This document shows, piece after piece, positions 7,488 through 18,504 of a stretch of DNA of 58,730 nt (positions within the stretch are counted from its first letter, which is position 1; each line of letters begins with the position of its first letter). This DNA comes from an uncultured Phycisphaerales bacterium (GTDB lineage Bacteria > Planctomycetota > Phycisphaerae > Sedimentisphaerales > Anaerobacaceae): positions 1 through 58,730 of the forward strand of contig CALEZT010000021.1 in NCBI GenBank assembly GCA_937927975.1, read 5' to 3'. The translations under genes and the position numbers were made by a program. A model generated the notes under the pieces. It saw only the letters and a list, made by a program, of their open reading frames with translations, did not search any database and was not told where the DNA came from.

Positions 7488-9464
7488 ATGACACGATTGC
7501 TGCTGTCGTCGATTCTTCTGTTGGGGTTGGCGGGACTTGGGCAGGCGGAAACGCCCGTCACGTTCGGAGACGCCCGTCTGAAGGAACTCGTAGAGGAGGA
7601 GCTGTGGGTCCACGACCCGACGCCCTCGGATATGCTGGGCTTGACCGGTCTGACCGCCAATTCTCAGAACATCACGAGCCTGACGGGCCTGGAGCACGCC
7701 AAGAACCTGGTCGCCCTGGAGATGACGCACAATCGCGTGAGCAGCCTGAGCCCGTTGGCGGGACTGCCCAACCTGTCGGTGATCGTCTTCAACACCAATG
7801 AGATCAGCGACCTGAGCCCGCTGAGCGGATTGACGAGTCTGACCATCGCGAATCTGCACGCCAATCGAATCAGCGACGTTTCGCCGCTGGCGGGACTGCC
7901 CAATCTCCACACGCTGATCCTGCGGGTCAACCAGATCAGCGACATCACGTCGCTGAGCGGCCTGCCCAGCCTCAGAATGCTGCACGTCGAGGACAATCAG
8001 ATTTCCAGCCTCTCGGCGGTCAGCGGGCTGCAAAGCCTCCGCGGACTGCAGGCGGGATTCAATCGCATCAGCGACCTGAGTCCCGCGTGCGCCCTGGAGA
8101 ATCTGTCGTATCTGGACGTCCACAACAACCAGGTGCGAGACATCTCGTGCCTGACCAGCCTGACGTCCCTCCGCCGGCTGGACCTGCGCAACAACCCGCT
8201 GAATCAGAGCGCCTACGACGAGTACCTCCCGCAGATCCAGGCCAACAACCCCGGCATCTACATCGAACGAGACTCGCACGCCGGACACGTCCTTCGAGTC
8301 ACCTCCACCGCCGGCGGGTCCGTGATCGATCCGGGCGAAGGCGAATTCGGATACGACTACAACGCCACCGTCCGCCTGGAGGCCAAGGCCGATCCCGGCT
8401 TCAAGTTCACGGGCTGGTCCGGGAGTTTCTCCAGCACGCAGAGCCCGATGTCCATCACCCTCACCTCCGACGCCCACATCCATGCGACCTTCGTCAGCAT
8501 GCTGACCGAGATCTATGTGGACGACGACGCGCCGGGCGACGCCAAACCGTTCGACCACCGCGTGAGCAATCCCCTGGAGGACGGGACCTTCACGCGTCCC
8601 TTCGACCGAATGCAGGAGGCGCTGGACGTCGCGGCCGACGGCGCTTCGATCATCGTCGCCCCTGGGATCTACCGCGAGAACATCGATCTGCTGGGCAAGA
8701 AGGTCTACTTGACCGCGATCGATCTCAAGAATCCCCACGGAGGTCCCTGCGCCGTGATCGAGGGCCAGGGCAACGGTCCGGTCGTACGCATCCGCCCCGG
8801 CAGCGGCGACAAATGCAGCCTGGTCGGATTCGTCATCACCAAGGGCACAGGCCACCCCGCCGGGGCGATCGACTGCGCCGGCGCCAGCCCCACGCTGGCC
8901 CACTGCCTGATCGTGGGCAATCGATGTCTGGATTCCGGCGGAGCCGCCTTGCGTTTCGAGAACAGCCAGGCCGTGCTGATCCATTGCACGATCGCCGACA
9001 ACGACGCGGGGTTCGAGGGGGCGGCCCTGACGCTGATCGACAGCAGCATCACCATGACCAACTCCATCCTCTGGGGCAACAGCCCCCAGGAAATCGCCAA
9101 GAGCGCCGCCAGCAAGCCTCTCATCCGCTACTGCGCGGTTCGAGGCTGGTGGCCCGACCTCGGCAACCTCCATGCGGACCCCCTCTTCGCCGCTCGCGGG
9201 GCCTGGGTGAACCGGGACAAGCCGGAAGAAGCGTTGGATCCGCAGGATGCCAGAGCCACCTGGACAGAGGGCGACTACCACCTGAAATCCGTGGCAGGCC
9301 GTTGGGACCCGATAGCCGGGATCTGGATTTCAGACGCGGCGACCAGCCCCTGCATCGACGCCGGAGATCGCGAAAGCCCGCTCGGCCACGAGCCCCTTCC
9401 GCACGGCCAGATCGTCAATCTGGGCGCCTACGGCGGCACCACCGAAGCCAGCAAGAGCCCGTAG
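7488..9464 (+). CDS. secreted leucine-rich-repeat / InlB-type repeat / beta-helix protein (copy A)
   Basis: The 658-aa product starts with a signal peptide ending at GLGQA. Eight 22-residue LRRs of the internalin type follow (for example ISDLSPLSGL). Next comes a divergent InlB-B-like repeat (GGSVIDPGEGEF ... FTGWSG), then IYVDDDAPGD and a right-handed parallel beta-helix of the kind seen in surface proteins with pectate-lyase-like folds, ending in INLGAYGG-like text (VNLGAYGGTTEAS). The ATG at 7488 has GGGAG 7 nt upstream, and the in-frame region before it is the leader. It has a tandem paralogue downstream. The likely role is extracellular binding or adhesion; the beta-helix could bind or cut polysaccharide, but no catalytic residues can be assigned. 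Confidence 0.82.
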   Translation: MTRLLLSSILLLGLAGLGQAETPVTFGDARLKELVEEELWVHDPTPSDMLGLTGLTANSQNITSLTGLEHAKNLVALEMTHNRVSSLSPLAGLPNLSVIVFNTNEISDLSPLSGLTSLTIANLHANRISDVSPLAGLPNLHTLILRVNQISDITSLSGLPSLRMLHVEDNQISSLSAVSGLQSLRGLQAGFNRISDLSPACALENLSYLDVHNNQVRDISCLTSLTSLRRLDLRNNPLNQSAYDEYLPQIQANNPGIYIERDSHAGHVLRVTSTAGGSVIDPGEGEFGYDYNATVRLEAKADPGFKFTGWSGSFSSTQSPMSITLTSDAHIHATFVSMLTEIYVDDDAPGDAKPFDHRVSNPLEDGTFTRPFDRMQEALDVAADGASIIVAPGIYRENIDLLGKKVYLTAIDLKNPHGGPCAVIEGQGNGPVVRIRPGSGDKCSLVGFVITKGTGHPAGAIDCAGASPTLAHCLIVGNRCLDSGGAALRFENSQAVLIHCTIADNDAGFEGAALTLIDSSITMTNSILWGNSPQEIAKSAASKPLIRYCAVRGWWPDLGNLHADPLFAARGAWVNRDKPEEALDPQDARATWTEGDYHLKSVAGRWDPIAGIWISDAATSPCIDAGDRESPLGHEPLPHGQIVNLGAYGGTTEASKSP

Positions 9465-9652
9465 CACCCCCATTTGTAGCGATTCTGCGGTCACGGATGG
9501 CCATATCTTGTAGGTCGAGTGTCCAAGCCTCCCACGATCCCCTCGGATGGCGGCCATGAAGGCTGCCGAGGGGCTCCCTCGTCGTGGGCCTCCGCGTATT
9601 CACAGAATCCTCGCGTCAGCCCACTCCACGCATTTCCGGACCCGGATTTATC

Positions 9653-9681
9653 TTGGATCTCGACGGGGCCAACGGTATAAT
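9653..9681 (+). promoter_or_regulatory. predicted strong promoter of the second LRR/beta-helix gene
   Basis: TTGGAT (9653-9658), a 17-bp spacer and a consensus TATAAT (9676-9681). It probably also serves the dikinase-like gene at 11603. Confidence 0.6.
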
Positions 9682-9747
9682 GACGCGTCACGAGATAAAC
9701 TTTGGAAATCCGCCTCCTCACGGGGCGGCGCGGTGCTGGAGGACGAA

Positions 9748-11565
9748 ATGAAAGGCGTACGATCTGCCCTGATTCCGCTGTTGCTGTTGTTCTGCGCCCG
9801 GGCCTGGGGGCAATCGCAGGTTCACATTCCCGACGCGGGGCTCAAGGCCGCCATCGAGGACGCCTTGTGGGTCTCCGACCCGACGTCGGAGGACATGCTG
9901 TCGCTGACCCATCTCGACGGACAGGCGAGGAACATCCGCGTTTTGACCGGACTGGAAACCGCCCTCAATTTACAGAGTCTCGTACTCCGTTTTAACCACA
10001 TTCACGACGTGACGCCGCTGGCAGGCCTGACCAACCTGACCTCGCTGCAACTCAACGACAACGAGATCCACGACGTCTCCCCGCTCGGCGCCATGGTCAA
10101 CCTGCGTCATCTGGACCTTCACGACAACGACATCAGCGATATCTCCGCCCTGTCAGGCCTGGTCAACGTGACGTTCCTGGCCCTTCGCCAGAACCCGCTG
10201 AGCGACATCTCCGCTTTGTCCGGCCTGACTCATCTCGCGGAACTGTCGCTGCTGAACACGCACGTCAGCGACATCTCCCCGCTGACGAATCTCAAGTCGC
10301 TGCGATACGTCGATCTTCGGGATTGCCCTCTCGACGACGAAGCCTATGACGTCCATATCCCCAAGATCCAGGCGAACAACCCAGGCATAGAGATCGAGAC
10401 CGATCCCCTTCGTGGACGGCTGCTGACGCTGTCTTCGACCTTTGGCGGATCGGTGGTCGAGCCGGGAGAGGGAGAATTCCTGTACCCGTTCGATACGCTG
10501 GTCCACCTCAAGGCGGTAGCCGATCCCGGATTCGCATTCGTCGGCTGGACGGGCCCCTTCCCCATCGCCACCGCTTCGGCCGACATCTTCACGGAGCGGA
10601 ACTACCAGTTCCGAGCGCACTTTCAGAGTCTTCGGGACACGCTTCACGTGAACAACAGCGTGCCTGCCGATCCAAACGCGGACGGATCCCCCGAACGCCC
10701 GATTCCAAGCATTCAGGATGCCATCGACGTCGCGCGCGACGGGGCGAGCATCACCGTGTCGCCCGGCGTGTACCGCGAGAACATCAGCTTCCTGGGCAAG
10801 AAGATCCATCTGAAGGCGTTCGATCCCCGCAATCCCGACGGAGGGCCCTGTGCGACGATCGAAGGCGTCGGCGGCGCACCGGTCGTCACCATCGGTCCCG
10901 GCGGCGGCACCCAGTGCAGCCTGGCCGGCTTCGTCATCACAAAGGGAAGGAGCGACGTCGTCGGCGCGATCGATTGTTCCGGATCGGACCCGAAAATCAG
11001 CCATTGCCTGATCGTCGGCAATCGCTGCAGCGACCCCAACGGCGCCGCGCTGCGATTCCAGTGGAGCCGCGCGGTGCTCACCCAGTGCACCATCGCGGAC
11101 AACTACGCAGGCGAACACGGCGCCGGCCTGGTCCACGACGAGAGCAGCATCGCGGTGACCAACTCGATCTTCTGGAACAACCGGCCCGCCGAGATCCTTC
11201 ATCGGGGTTCGACCCGCCCGTTCATTCGCTATTGCTGCGTCCGCGGGTGGTGGCCCGATTTCGGCAACATCCACGCCGATCCGTTGCTTATCCGTCCCGG
11301 CGCATGGGTCGATCCGACCGACTCGGCCAAGAACTTGACGTATGACAATCCGCGCGCCGTCTGGCGGGACGGGGATTACCACGTACAGTCCCAGACCGGA
11401 CGGTGGGACCCTGTCTCGTCGTCATGGGTGCGAGATCTCATGACCAGTCCTGCGATCGACGCAGGCGATCCGGACGGCCCGGTCGGGCAGGAGCCGCTGC
11501 CCCATGGAGGGATCGCCAACATGGGCGTCTACGGCGGGACCGCAGAGGCCAGCAAGAGCCGTTAA
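9748..11565 (+). CDS. secreted leucine-rich-repeat / InlB-type repeat / beta-helix protein (copy B)
   Basis: The 605-aa paralogue of the preceding gene has the same order: signal peptide ending in RAWGQ, LRRs, an InlB-type repeat (GGSVVEPGEGEF ... FVGWTG), a beta-helix and a closing NMGVYGGTAEAS. It has six LRRs instead of eight, so the copies differ by two repeat units. The ATG at 9748 follows GGAGG with 6-nt spacing, which settles the start. It has its own promoter and lies 37 nt before the dikinase-like gene, so those two probably form an operon. Extracellular binding is the likely role. The duplicate appears intact. Confidence 0.82.
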   Translation: MKGVRSALIPLLLLFCARAWGQSQVHIPDAGLKAAIEDALWVSDPTSEDMLSLTHLDGQARNIRVLTGLETALNLQSLVLRFNHIHDVTPLAGLTNLTSLQLNDNEIHDVSPLGAMVNLRHLDLHDNDISDISALSGLVNVTFLALRQNPLSDISALSGLTHLAELSLLNTHVSDISPLTNLKSLRYVDLRDCPLDDEAYDVHIPKIQANNPGIEIETDPLRGRLLTLSSTFGGSVVEPGEGEFLYPFDTLVHLKAVADPGFAFVGWTGPFPIATASADIFTERNYQFRAHFQSLRDTLHVNNSVPADPNADGSPERPIPSIQDAIDVARDGASITVSPGVYRENISFLGKKIHLKAFDPRNPDGGPCATIEGVGGAPVVTIGPGGGTQCSLAGFVITKGRSDVVGAIDCSGSDPKISHCLIVGNRCSDPNGAALRFQWSRAVLTQCTIADNYAGEHGAGLVHDESSIAVTNSIFWNNRPAEILHRGSTRPFIRYCCVRGWWPDFGNIHADPLLIRPGAWVDPTDSAKNLTYDNPRAVWRDGDYHVQSQTGRWDPVSSSWVRDLMTSPAIDAGDPDGPVGQEPLPHGGIANMGVYGGTAEASKSR

Positions 11566-11602
11566 ACCCAGGCTGCCATTATCACGATAGAAGAGTACGA
11601 CT

Positions 11603-14600
11603 ATGAATCAAAACCGAAAGAACATCGCTCTGTCGAAGTGGGCTGTCGTGCTTCTGCTGGCCGCGAGCCTTCGAACGCTTCACGCCCAACCGCCGATAAT
11701 CAGCCCGTCGCCATACTGGAAAAACGAACTCGTTTATCCCTATGACACCTTCTGCAACAGCCGATTCGCGGACGGCAAGAGCAAGTGGATCAAGTTCACG
11801 ATCCTGCTGGAGCCGTACGATCCGAACGTGGTCTACTTCCAGGACAGCAGCAAGTACGTATTCCATTACACCTTCGCCAGCGAATGGCTTGACCCGTTCC
11901 ACGGGATGACCGCGGCGCAGTACAACGCCGCGACGCTGTTCGAGAAGAACCAGAAGGCCGTCCTGGGCGCGGTGATCCTGCCTCCGGTCGTGGTCTGGCC
12001 GACTCAGCCGACGGTCCGCGAGTACGGTATCCAGCTCATACGCCAGGACGCGTTCACGCGCGAGCAGATCCGCGATCTGTTTCATCTGGTCAAGTCCCGG
12101 ATCGGCGCCCCGGACGACGTGCAGGTGTTCTATTTCCCGACGTACGAGCAACAGGCGACCGCGACGACCAATCGCGACTGGTTCGAAGCGCAGGGCATCC
12201 CTCTGAGTTCGACCGCGCGATGGGCCAAAGGCAACACGTGCTATTCCCAGGGATGGGCCTTCGGCAAAGTCAACTACATCCCGGCCGGCGAGATCGCCTC
12301 CGCCTACCACCGCGGTCAATTGCAGCCGACGGACATCCTGCTCACCGACGGCGTGCCCGCCGAGGTCCCCTTCGTGGCAGGCATCATTTCGCTGGCTCCG
12401 TCCACGCCCAATTCGCACGTGGCGATCCTCGCCAGGACGTACATGGTTCCGTTCGTCCATCTGGCGCTGGCAGCGGATGCCGAACGCATCCAGACGCTCA
12501 TCGGACGTCGAATCGCGTTCACCGCCTACGAGAACGATTTCGGAGTCGATGTGTGGATCGCGGACACCGAGGGCCTCCTCGATGACGCTGCCGCCGAGGA
12601 GATCCTTGAACTCAAGCGGCCTGCTCCGTTGAACATCGCGCCAATCGCGTCTCTCGGAGCGTTCGGCGTGTCCACAGAAGGGCTGCACGCCGAGGATATG
12701 CGATATGTGGGAGGCAAGGCCGCCAACTTCAGCCTGTTGCGAGCGGCGGTGCCTGCGAACTCCCCCTACGCGGTCGCGTTGACGTTCGACCTGTGGAAGG
12801 CGTTTCTGGATCAGCCGCTGGCCCCGGTCCCGGCCCTCGCCCTGATGCCTCGTGAACACATGCTGTTCTGGGCCGACGGCCAGACTGAGCAGGGTCCCAC
12901 GCATGCAAGCTTCAAACTGAGCAAAGACGGCGAAACCCTCTGCCTGTTCGACGCCGACGGCGCGACGCTCCTGGACTCGATCGAGTATGGGCCGCAGACC
13001 CGAGACGTCTCCTACGCCCGATCCATCGATGGCGGCGACACCTGGGCAGCGTCCCCCACCCCCACTCCCGGAGGAGCCAACTCTCCCCTGCCCGGCCCCC
13101 CCGCAGGGGGCCTGGTCATCAATGAGTTCATGGCCGACAACGAGCGGACTGTCCAGGACCCCCATGACCCAGGCGACTACCCCGACTGGATCGAACTGTA
13201 CAATGCGTCGGATGAGACGATCGTCCTGAACGGCCTGTACCTGACCGACGACATCACCAAACCGACCCAGTGGCAGGTCCCCTCCGAGATCGCGGCGCCG
13301 ACCCTGCGGGAGGAGATCGCCCGACGGCTCTCGGACTACACGAGCTATCCGCCTGCGGACATGCAGAAGTTGTCGCGCGACCTGGCCTCGATCCGCAGCC
13401 TGTTCACGGACGCCGGGACCACGGAATTCGACGACGCGCTGCGAGAAGGCGTGATCGACGTGCTGACCGACCCTGTGCACGGATTCGATCCCGGCGTTCC
13501 GCTGCGATTCCGCAGCTCGACCAACGTCGAGGACAGCGTCGATTTCATCGGCGCCGGACTGTACGACAGCTTCAGCGGCTGTCTGGCCGACGCGCTCGAT
13601 GGAGACGATGACGGCCCGTGCGCCTGCGATCCCAACCGCAAGTCGGAGAAGGACATCTTCCAGGCGATCCGCCAGGTCTTCGCCAGCTTCTACAACGACA
13701 ACGCCTATCTGGAGCGTCTGCGTCACGGCCTGGACGAATCCGACGTCGGCATGGCGGTCGTGGTCCACCACTCGTTCCCCGACGAGATCGAGCTCGCCAA
13801 CGGCGTCGCCACCGTGCAGCGGAACGGCCCTTCAGCCAACACGATCGTCTCGCTGGTCACCCAGCAGGGCGCGGTCTCCGTGACCAACCCCGAAGACGGC
13901 TCGATTCCCGAAGAGGTCTCCGTGACGATCCTCCCCTCAGGCAGCGTCGCATGGCCGGAGTTCAAGCAGGCGTCGAGCCTTGTCCGTTTGGGCGAGACGG
14001 TCATGGCCGGCACCCTGCGCGGCAAGTCCATCCAGGGCGCCAGCGACTACATGGACCTGACGAATCTGCTGCTGAAGGTCGGCGGTGAATTCGAACGCCT
14101 CACCGGCAGACAGGAGTACATCCTCGATCTGGAGTACAAGAAGGTCGCGCCGGGCGGGCGTGTCCTGCCGGCGGGAGGCCTGGTCGTCAAACAGGTCCGC
14201 CAGGTCCCGTCGTCCGATCGCATGCAGACACCCTACCTCGTCAATCAGCCCACGCAATTCGAGGTCTACGCAGGCGAGGTCGAACTGATGGACGCGGTGG
14301 ACGTGTTCGCCGATCATCGTCTGAAATCCCGCTGGACGATCCAGACCCGCAACACGGTCCTGGACAGCAATGCCCTGAGCGAGAGCCTCTACAGCGAGGT
14401 GCAGATCGAGTATCTCGACGGAGACACAATCCGCACAATCTCGGGCTCGTTGGCCTCTCTGCCGGAAGCGCGACACAGCGCGTACGGCGACGACACCGTC
14501 GACACGTGGGAGTTGCGCGATCTGGCGAATCCGCGAGCCTACCGTCTGCGAACCACCGATGTGCCGCTGGAGATCCCGCCGTCACAGCGTCCGATCCTCG

Positions 14601-15181
14601 CATCGGCGGACCTGGGTTGCTCGGGCTATCGCGTCCCCTACCGGTTCCTGACCCTCAACGTGGACTACGCCAATCCGGTCATGTCGTGGCATCCGCTGGC
14701 CATGCGGTACGCGACGACCAACCGGGTGTACCTGTGGGCCACCACCCCCGCCGGCGAAGGCGATCTGCCTCAGGAGCGGACCTTGACCTACGACGGCGTG
14801 ACGATCAAATCGCACTTCTATTACCCGCCCCTGCCGGCGGGATTGACCGAGTGGGAACTGGGCGGCGGCAACACCGCGCCTCTGAAGCGATGGGACCATA
14901 CCCGAATCGAGGGGCTCACCACCCAACCGATCGTTCTGAGGGGCTATTACTCGCAGACGTTCCGCCCGGAGCACCACAACCTCGTTGAGCACTTCCTGTT
15001 CGAGCCCCGAGTCGAACCGGGGATTTCCGCCGAGATCCTCGACCAATTACAGGCCAAAGGCATCCGGTTCCTCCATATGATCCTGGACAAGGACGGCGTC
15101 GGCGCCAACGAATCGCGGATCATCGCATACAACTTCAGCGAGGTCCCGACCACTCTGGCGGCCGTCGGCGCCGGCCCCTGA
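11603..15181 (+). CDS. secreted dikinase-like protein (phosphohistidine-type domain then ATP-grasp) with inserted lamin-tail segments
   Basis: This 1192-aa protein has a signal peptide (cut near LHAQ). Around residue 270 PNSHVAILAR resembles the phosphohistidine swivel motif of PEP-utilising enzymes. Around residue 369 GGKAANFSLL and around 637 RSSTNVED resemble the ATP-grasp motifs of PEP synthase and PPDK. The order, His-type domain before ATP-grasp, is that of alpha-glucan water dikinases, not of PEP synthase. Between the two ATP-grasp motifs, residues about 417-563 are lamin-tail-domain (LTD) text in permuted order. Family knowledge suggests phosphoryl transfer through a histidine; export to a compartment normally lacking ATP makes catalysis doubtful. 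GAAGAG precedes the ATG. The gene is convergent with the aldolase gene. Confidence 0.72.
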   Translation: MNQNRKNIALSKWAVVLLLAASLRTLHAQPPIISPSPYWKNELVYPYDTFCNSRFADGKSKWIKFTILLEPYDPNVVYFQDSSKYVFHYTFASEWLDPFHGMTAAQYNAATLFEKNQKAVLGAVILPPVVVWPTQPTVREYGIQLIRQDAFTREQIRDLFHLVKSRIGAPDDVQVFYFPTYEQQATATTNRDWFEAQGIPLSSTARWAKGNTCYSQGWAFGKVNYIPAGEIASAYHRGQLQPTDILLTDGVPAEVPFVAGIISLAPSTPNSHVAILARTYMVPFVHLALAADAERIQTLIGRRIAFTAYENDFGVDVWIADTEGLLDDAAAEEILELKRPAPLNIAPIASLGAFGVSTEGLHAEDMRYVGGKAANFSLLRAAVPANSPYAVALTFDLWKAFLDQPLAPVPALALMPREHMLFWADGQTEQGPTHASFKLSKDGETLCLFDADGATLLDSIEYGPQTRDVSYARSIDGGDTWAASPTPTPGGANSPLPGPPAGGLVINEFMADNERTVQDPHDPGDYPDWIELYNASDETIVLNGLYLTDDITKPTQWQVPSEIAAPTLREEIARRLSDYTSYPPADMQKLSRDLASIRSLFTDAGTTEFDDALREGVIDVLTDPVHGFDPGVPLRFRSSTNVEDSVDFIGAGLYDSFSGCLADALDGDDDGPCACDPNRKSEKDIFQAIRQVFASFYNDNAYLERLRHGLDESDVGMAVVVHHSFPDEIELANGVATVQRNGPSANTIVSLVTQQGAVSVTNPEDGSIPEEVSVTILPSGSVAWPEFKQASSLVRLGETVMAGTLRGKSIQGASDYMDLTNLLLKVGGEFERLTGRQEYILDLEYKKVAPGGRVLPAGGLVVKQVRQVPSSDRMQTPYLVNQPTQFEVYAGEVELMDAVDVFADHRLKSRWTIQTRNTVLDSNALSESLYSEVQIEYLDGDTIRTISGSLASLPEARHSAYGDDTVDTWELRDLANPRAYRLRTTDVPLEIPPSQRPILASADLGCSGYRVPYRFLTLNVDYANPVMSWHPLAMRYATTNRVYLWATTPAGEGDLPQERTLTYDGVTIKSHFYYPPLPAGLTEWELGGGNTAPLKRWDHTRIEGLTTQPIVLRGYYSQTFRPEHHNLVEHFLFEPRVEPGISAEILDQLQAKGIRFLHMILDKDGVGANESRIIAYNFSEVPTTLAAVGAGP

Positions 15182-15199
15182 CCTGCAAGATCCGATGCC

Positions 15200-16546
15200 C
15201 TATCGCGAGCGGCTTCGCGTGCGAGGACGCGGGCCGGAAGGCTTGGACGCCGGACGCTCCAGGTGGAACGCCTCGATCAGATCGTCGATGATCTTCTGCG
15301 ACATGGCCACGTGGCCCCCGATCGGCTGGGCGTCGAGCACCGCCTCGGCCGAGTGCTCCAAAACCTCGAGCTTGTCGAAGGCCGAGAGCACGTCTTGCCC
15401 GACAACCATCACGCCGTTGTTGCACAGCACCGCGGCCGGGCTCTGGACAGTCAGCGTCGAGGCCAGCGCGTCGAAGTCGTTGAACACGGTCTCGAACGGC
15501 AGCAGGCTCACTTCGCGAACGAAGACATAGCTCTCGGGGATCGTATACGTGTCGATCGACCGGTGGCAGACGCTGAACGCCATCGCGTTGACGGGACAGG
15601 CGTTGATGATCGCGCCGACCTCCGGATGGGCGTCGTAGAGGGCCTTATGGGAGAAGACCGCCCGGCTCGGTTGCTTTCCGAACTCCTTCTTTCCCTTGCG
15701 GATCATGACCAGATCCTCAGGCAGCACCGAATGGCGGTCGAGCGGGTACGGCGTGATGAGGAACTTCTCGCTGTCGATCCGAGCGGAAAACGTGCCGGTC
15801 GTCGTGGTCAGGAGGCCCTGGCGGTAGCCCCGCTCGACGAACTTGCAGATCTGATTGCGCAGGTCCTTCTCGCGGATCGTCATCATGGTCGGGTCGTATT
15901 CGAACGAGTCGATCAGGACGTCGCTCTTGCTCTGGAGCTGGAGCTGCTGATCGGTCAGGAACTTCGGTTCGCCCAGGCCATGGGCCTTGATCAGGATCTT
16001 GCAGCAGACCTCCAGCGTCTCGAACTTCTGGAACGCCTCCTGGAGGGTCTTGCCGCCGCAGCAGACGCCGTGGTTCTCCAGAATCACGCTGTCGAAGCCC
16101 TCCTCGAACTTCTGGGCGATCTTGTCGCCCAGGTCCTCGCTGCCTGGCGTGCCATAGGGCGCGAACGCAACTGCGCCGTTGGACCGCCATGCCTGATGGA
16201 ACAGTCGCGTGTCGGGCACTTTGTGCGCGATGCTGAACGCCACCAGGGCCATCGGATGGGCGTGCACCACCGCCCTCAGGTCCCGTCGGGCCGCATAGAT
16301 CGCCTTGTGGAAGGGATACTCGGAGGACGGTTTGTGCAGTCCCTCGATCCGTCCGTCCGCGCGGACGCAGACGATGTCGTTGGGCGTCAGCGTCCCCTTA
16401 TCGACGCCGGTCGGGGTGATCCACATGTCTCCGTTCTCGTCGAGGATCGACAGGTTGCCGCCGGAGGTCGTGGTCATCTTGTATCGGTAGATCCGCTGCA
16501 TGGTGAGCACCAGCTCATCCCGCGGATGCAAATACTCATATCGCAT
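15200..16546 (-). CDS. tandem class II aldolase/adducin protein
   Basis: The 448-aa protein contains two class II aldolase domains of about 210 residues each. Domain 1 keeps the zinc and acid-base residues expected of L-fuculose-phosphate-type aldolases: SSEYPFH, VVHAHP and ENHGV. In domain 2 the matching positions read PSRAVFSH, INACPV and CNNGV, so the metal ligands are lost and it is probably structural or regulatory. The start at 16546 (MRYEYLHP) fits the family; a longer in-frame start at 16621 has no support. The substrate may be a deoxy-sugar phosphate, which would suit the nearby sulfatase and fucosidase-like genes, but that is inference. Confidence 0.78.
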   Translation of the reverse strand: MRYEYLHPRDELVLTMQRIYRYKMTTTSGGNLSILDENGDMWITPTGVDKGTLTPNDIVCVRADGRIEGLHKPSSEYPFHKAIYAARRDLRAVVHAHPMALVAFSIAHKVPDTRLFHQAWRSNGAVAFAPYGTPGSEDLGDKIAQKFEEGFDSVILENHGVCCGGKTLQEAFQKFETLEVCCKILIKAHGLGEPKFLTDQQLQLQSKSDVLIDSFEYDPTMMTIREKDLRNQICKFVERGYRQGLLTTTTGTFSARIDSEKFLITPYPLDRHSVLPEDLVMIRKGKKEFGKQPSRAVFSHKALYDAHPEVGAIINACPVNAMAFSVCHRSIDTYTIPESYVFVREVSLLPFETVFNDFDALASTLTVQSPAAVLCNNGVMVVGQDVLSAFDKLEVLEHSAEAVLDAQPIGGHVAMSQKIIDDLIEAFHLERPASKPSGPRPRTRSRSR

Positions 16547-16658
16547 GGTCGGTCCAATCCAGAAACAAACGGTCATTGCTCCCCCTGCCGATGTTTCGAC
16601 CCGACAGAGAGACTCGTCCACCTCATGAAACAGCTGGCGTCAGGCAGCCCGCTCTCCC

Positions 16659-18479
<1,821 letters not shown>

Positions 18480-18504
18480 TGCCTTGCTCTTCACAATCGC
18501 GTGT

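Noticed and set aside
11582..13771. 729-codon reverse frame opposite the dikinase-like gene
   Set aside because: Antisense shadow; no start signal or domain.
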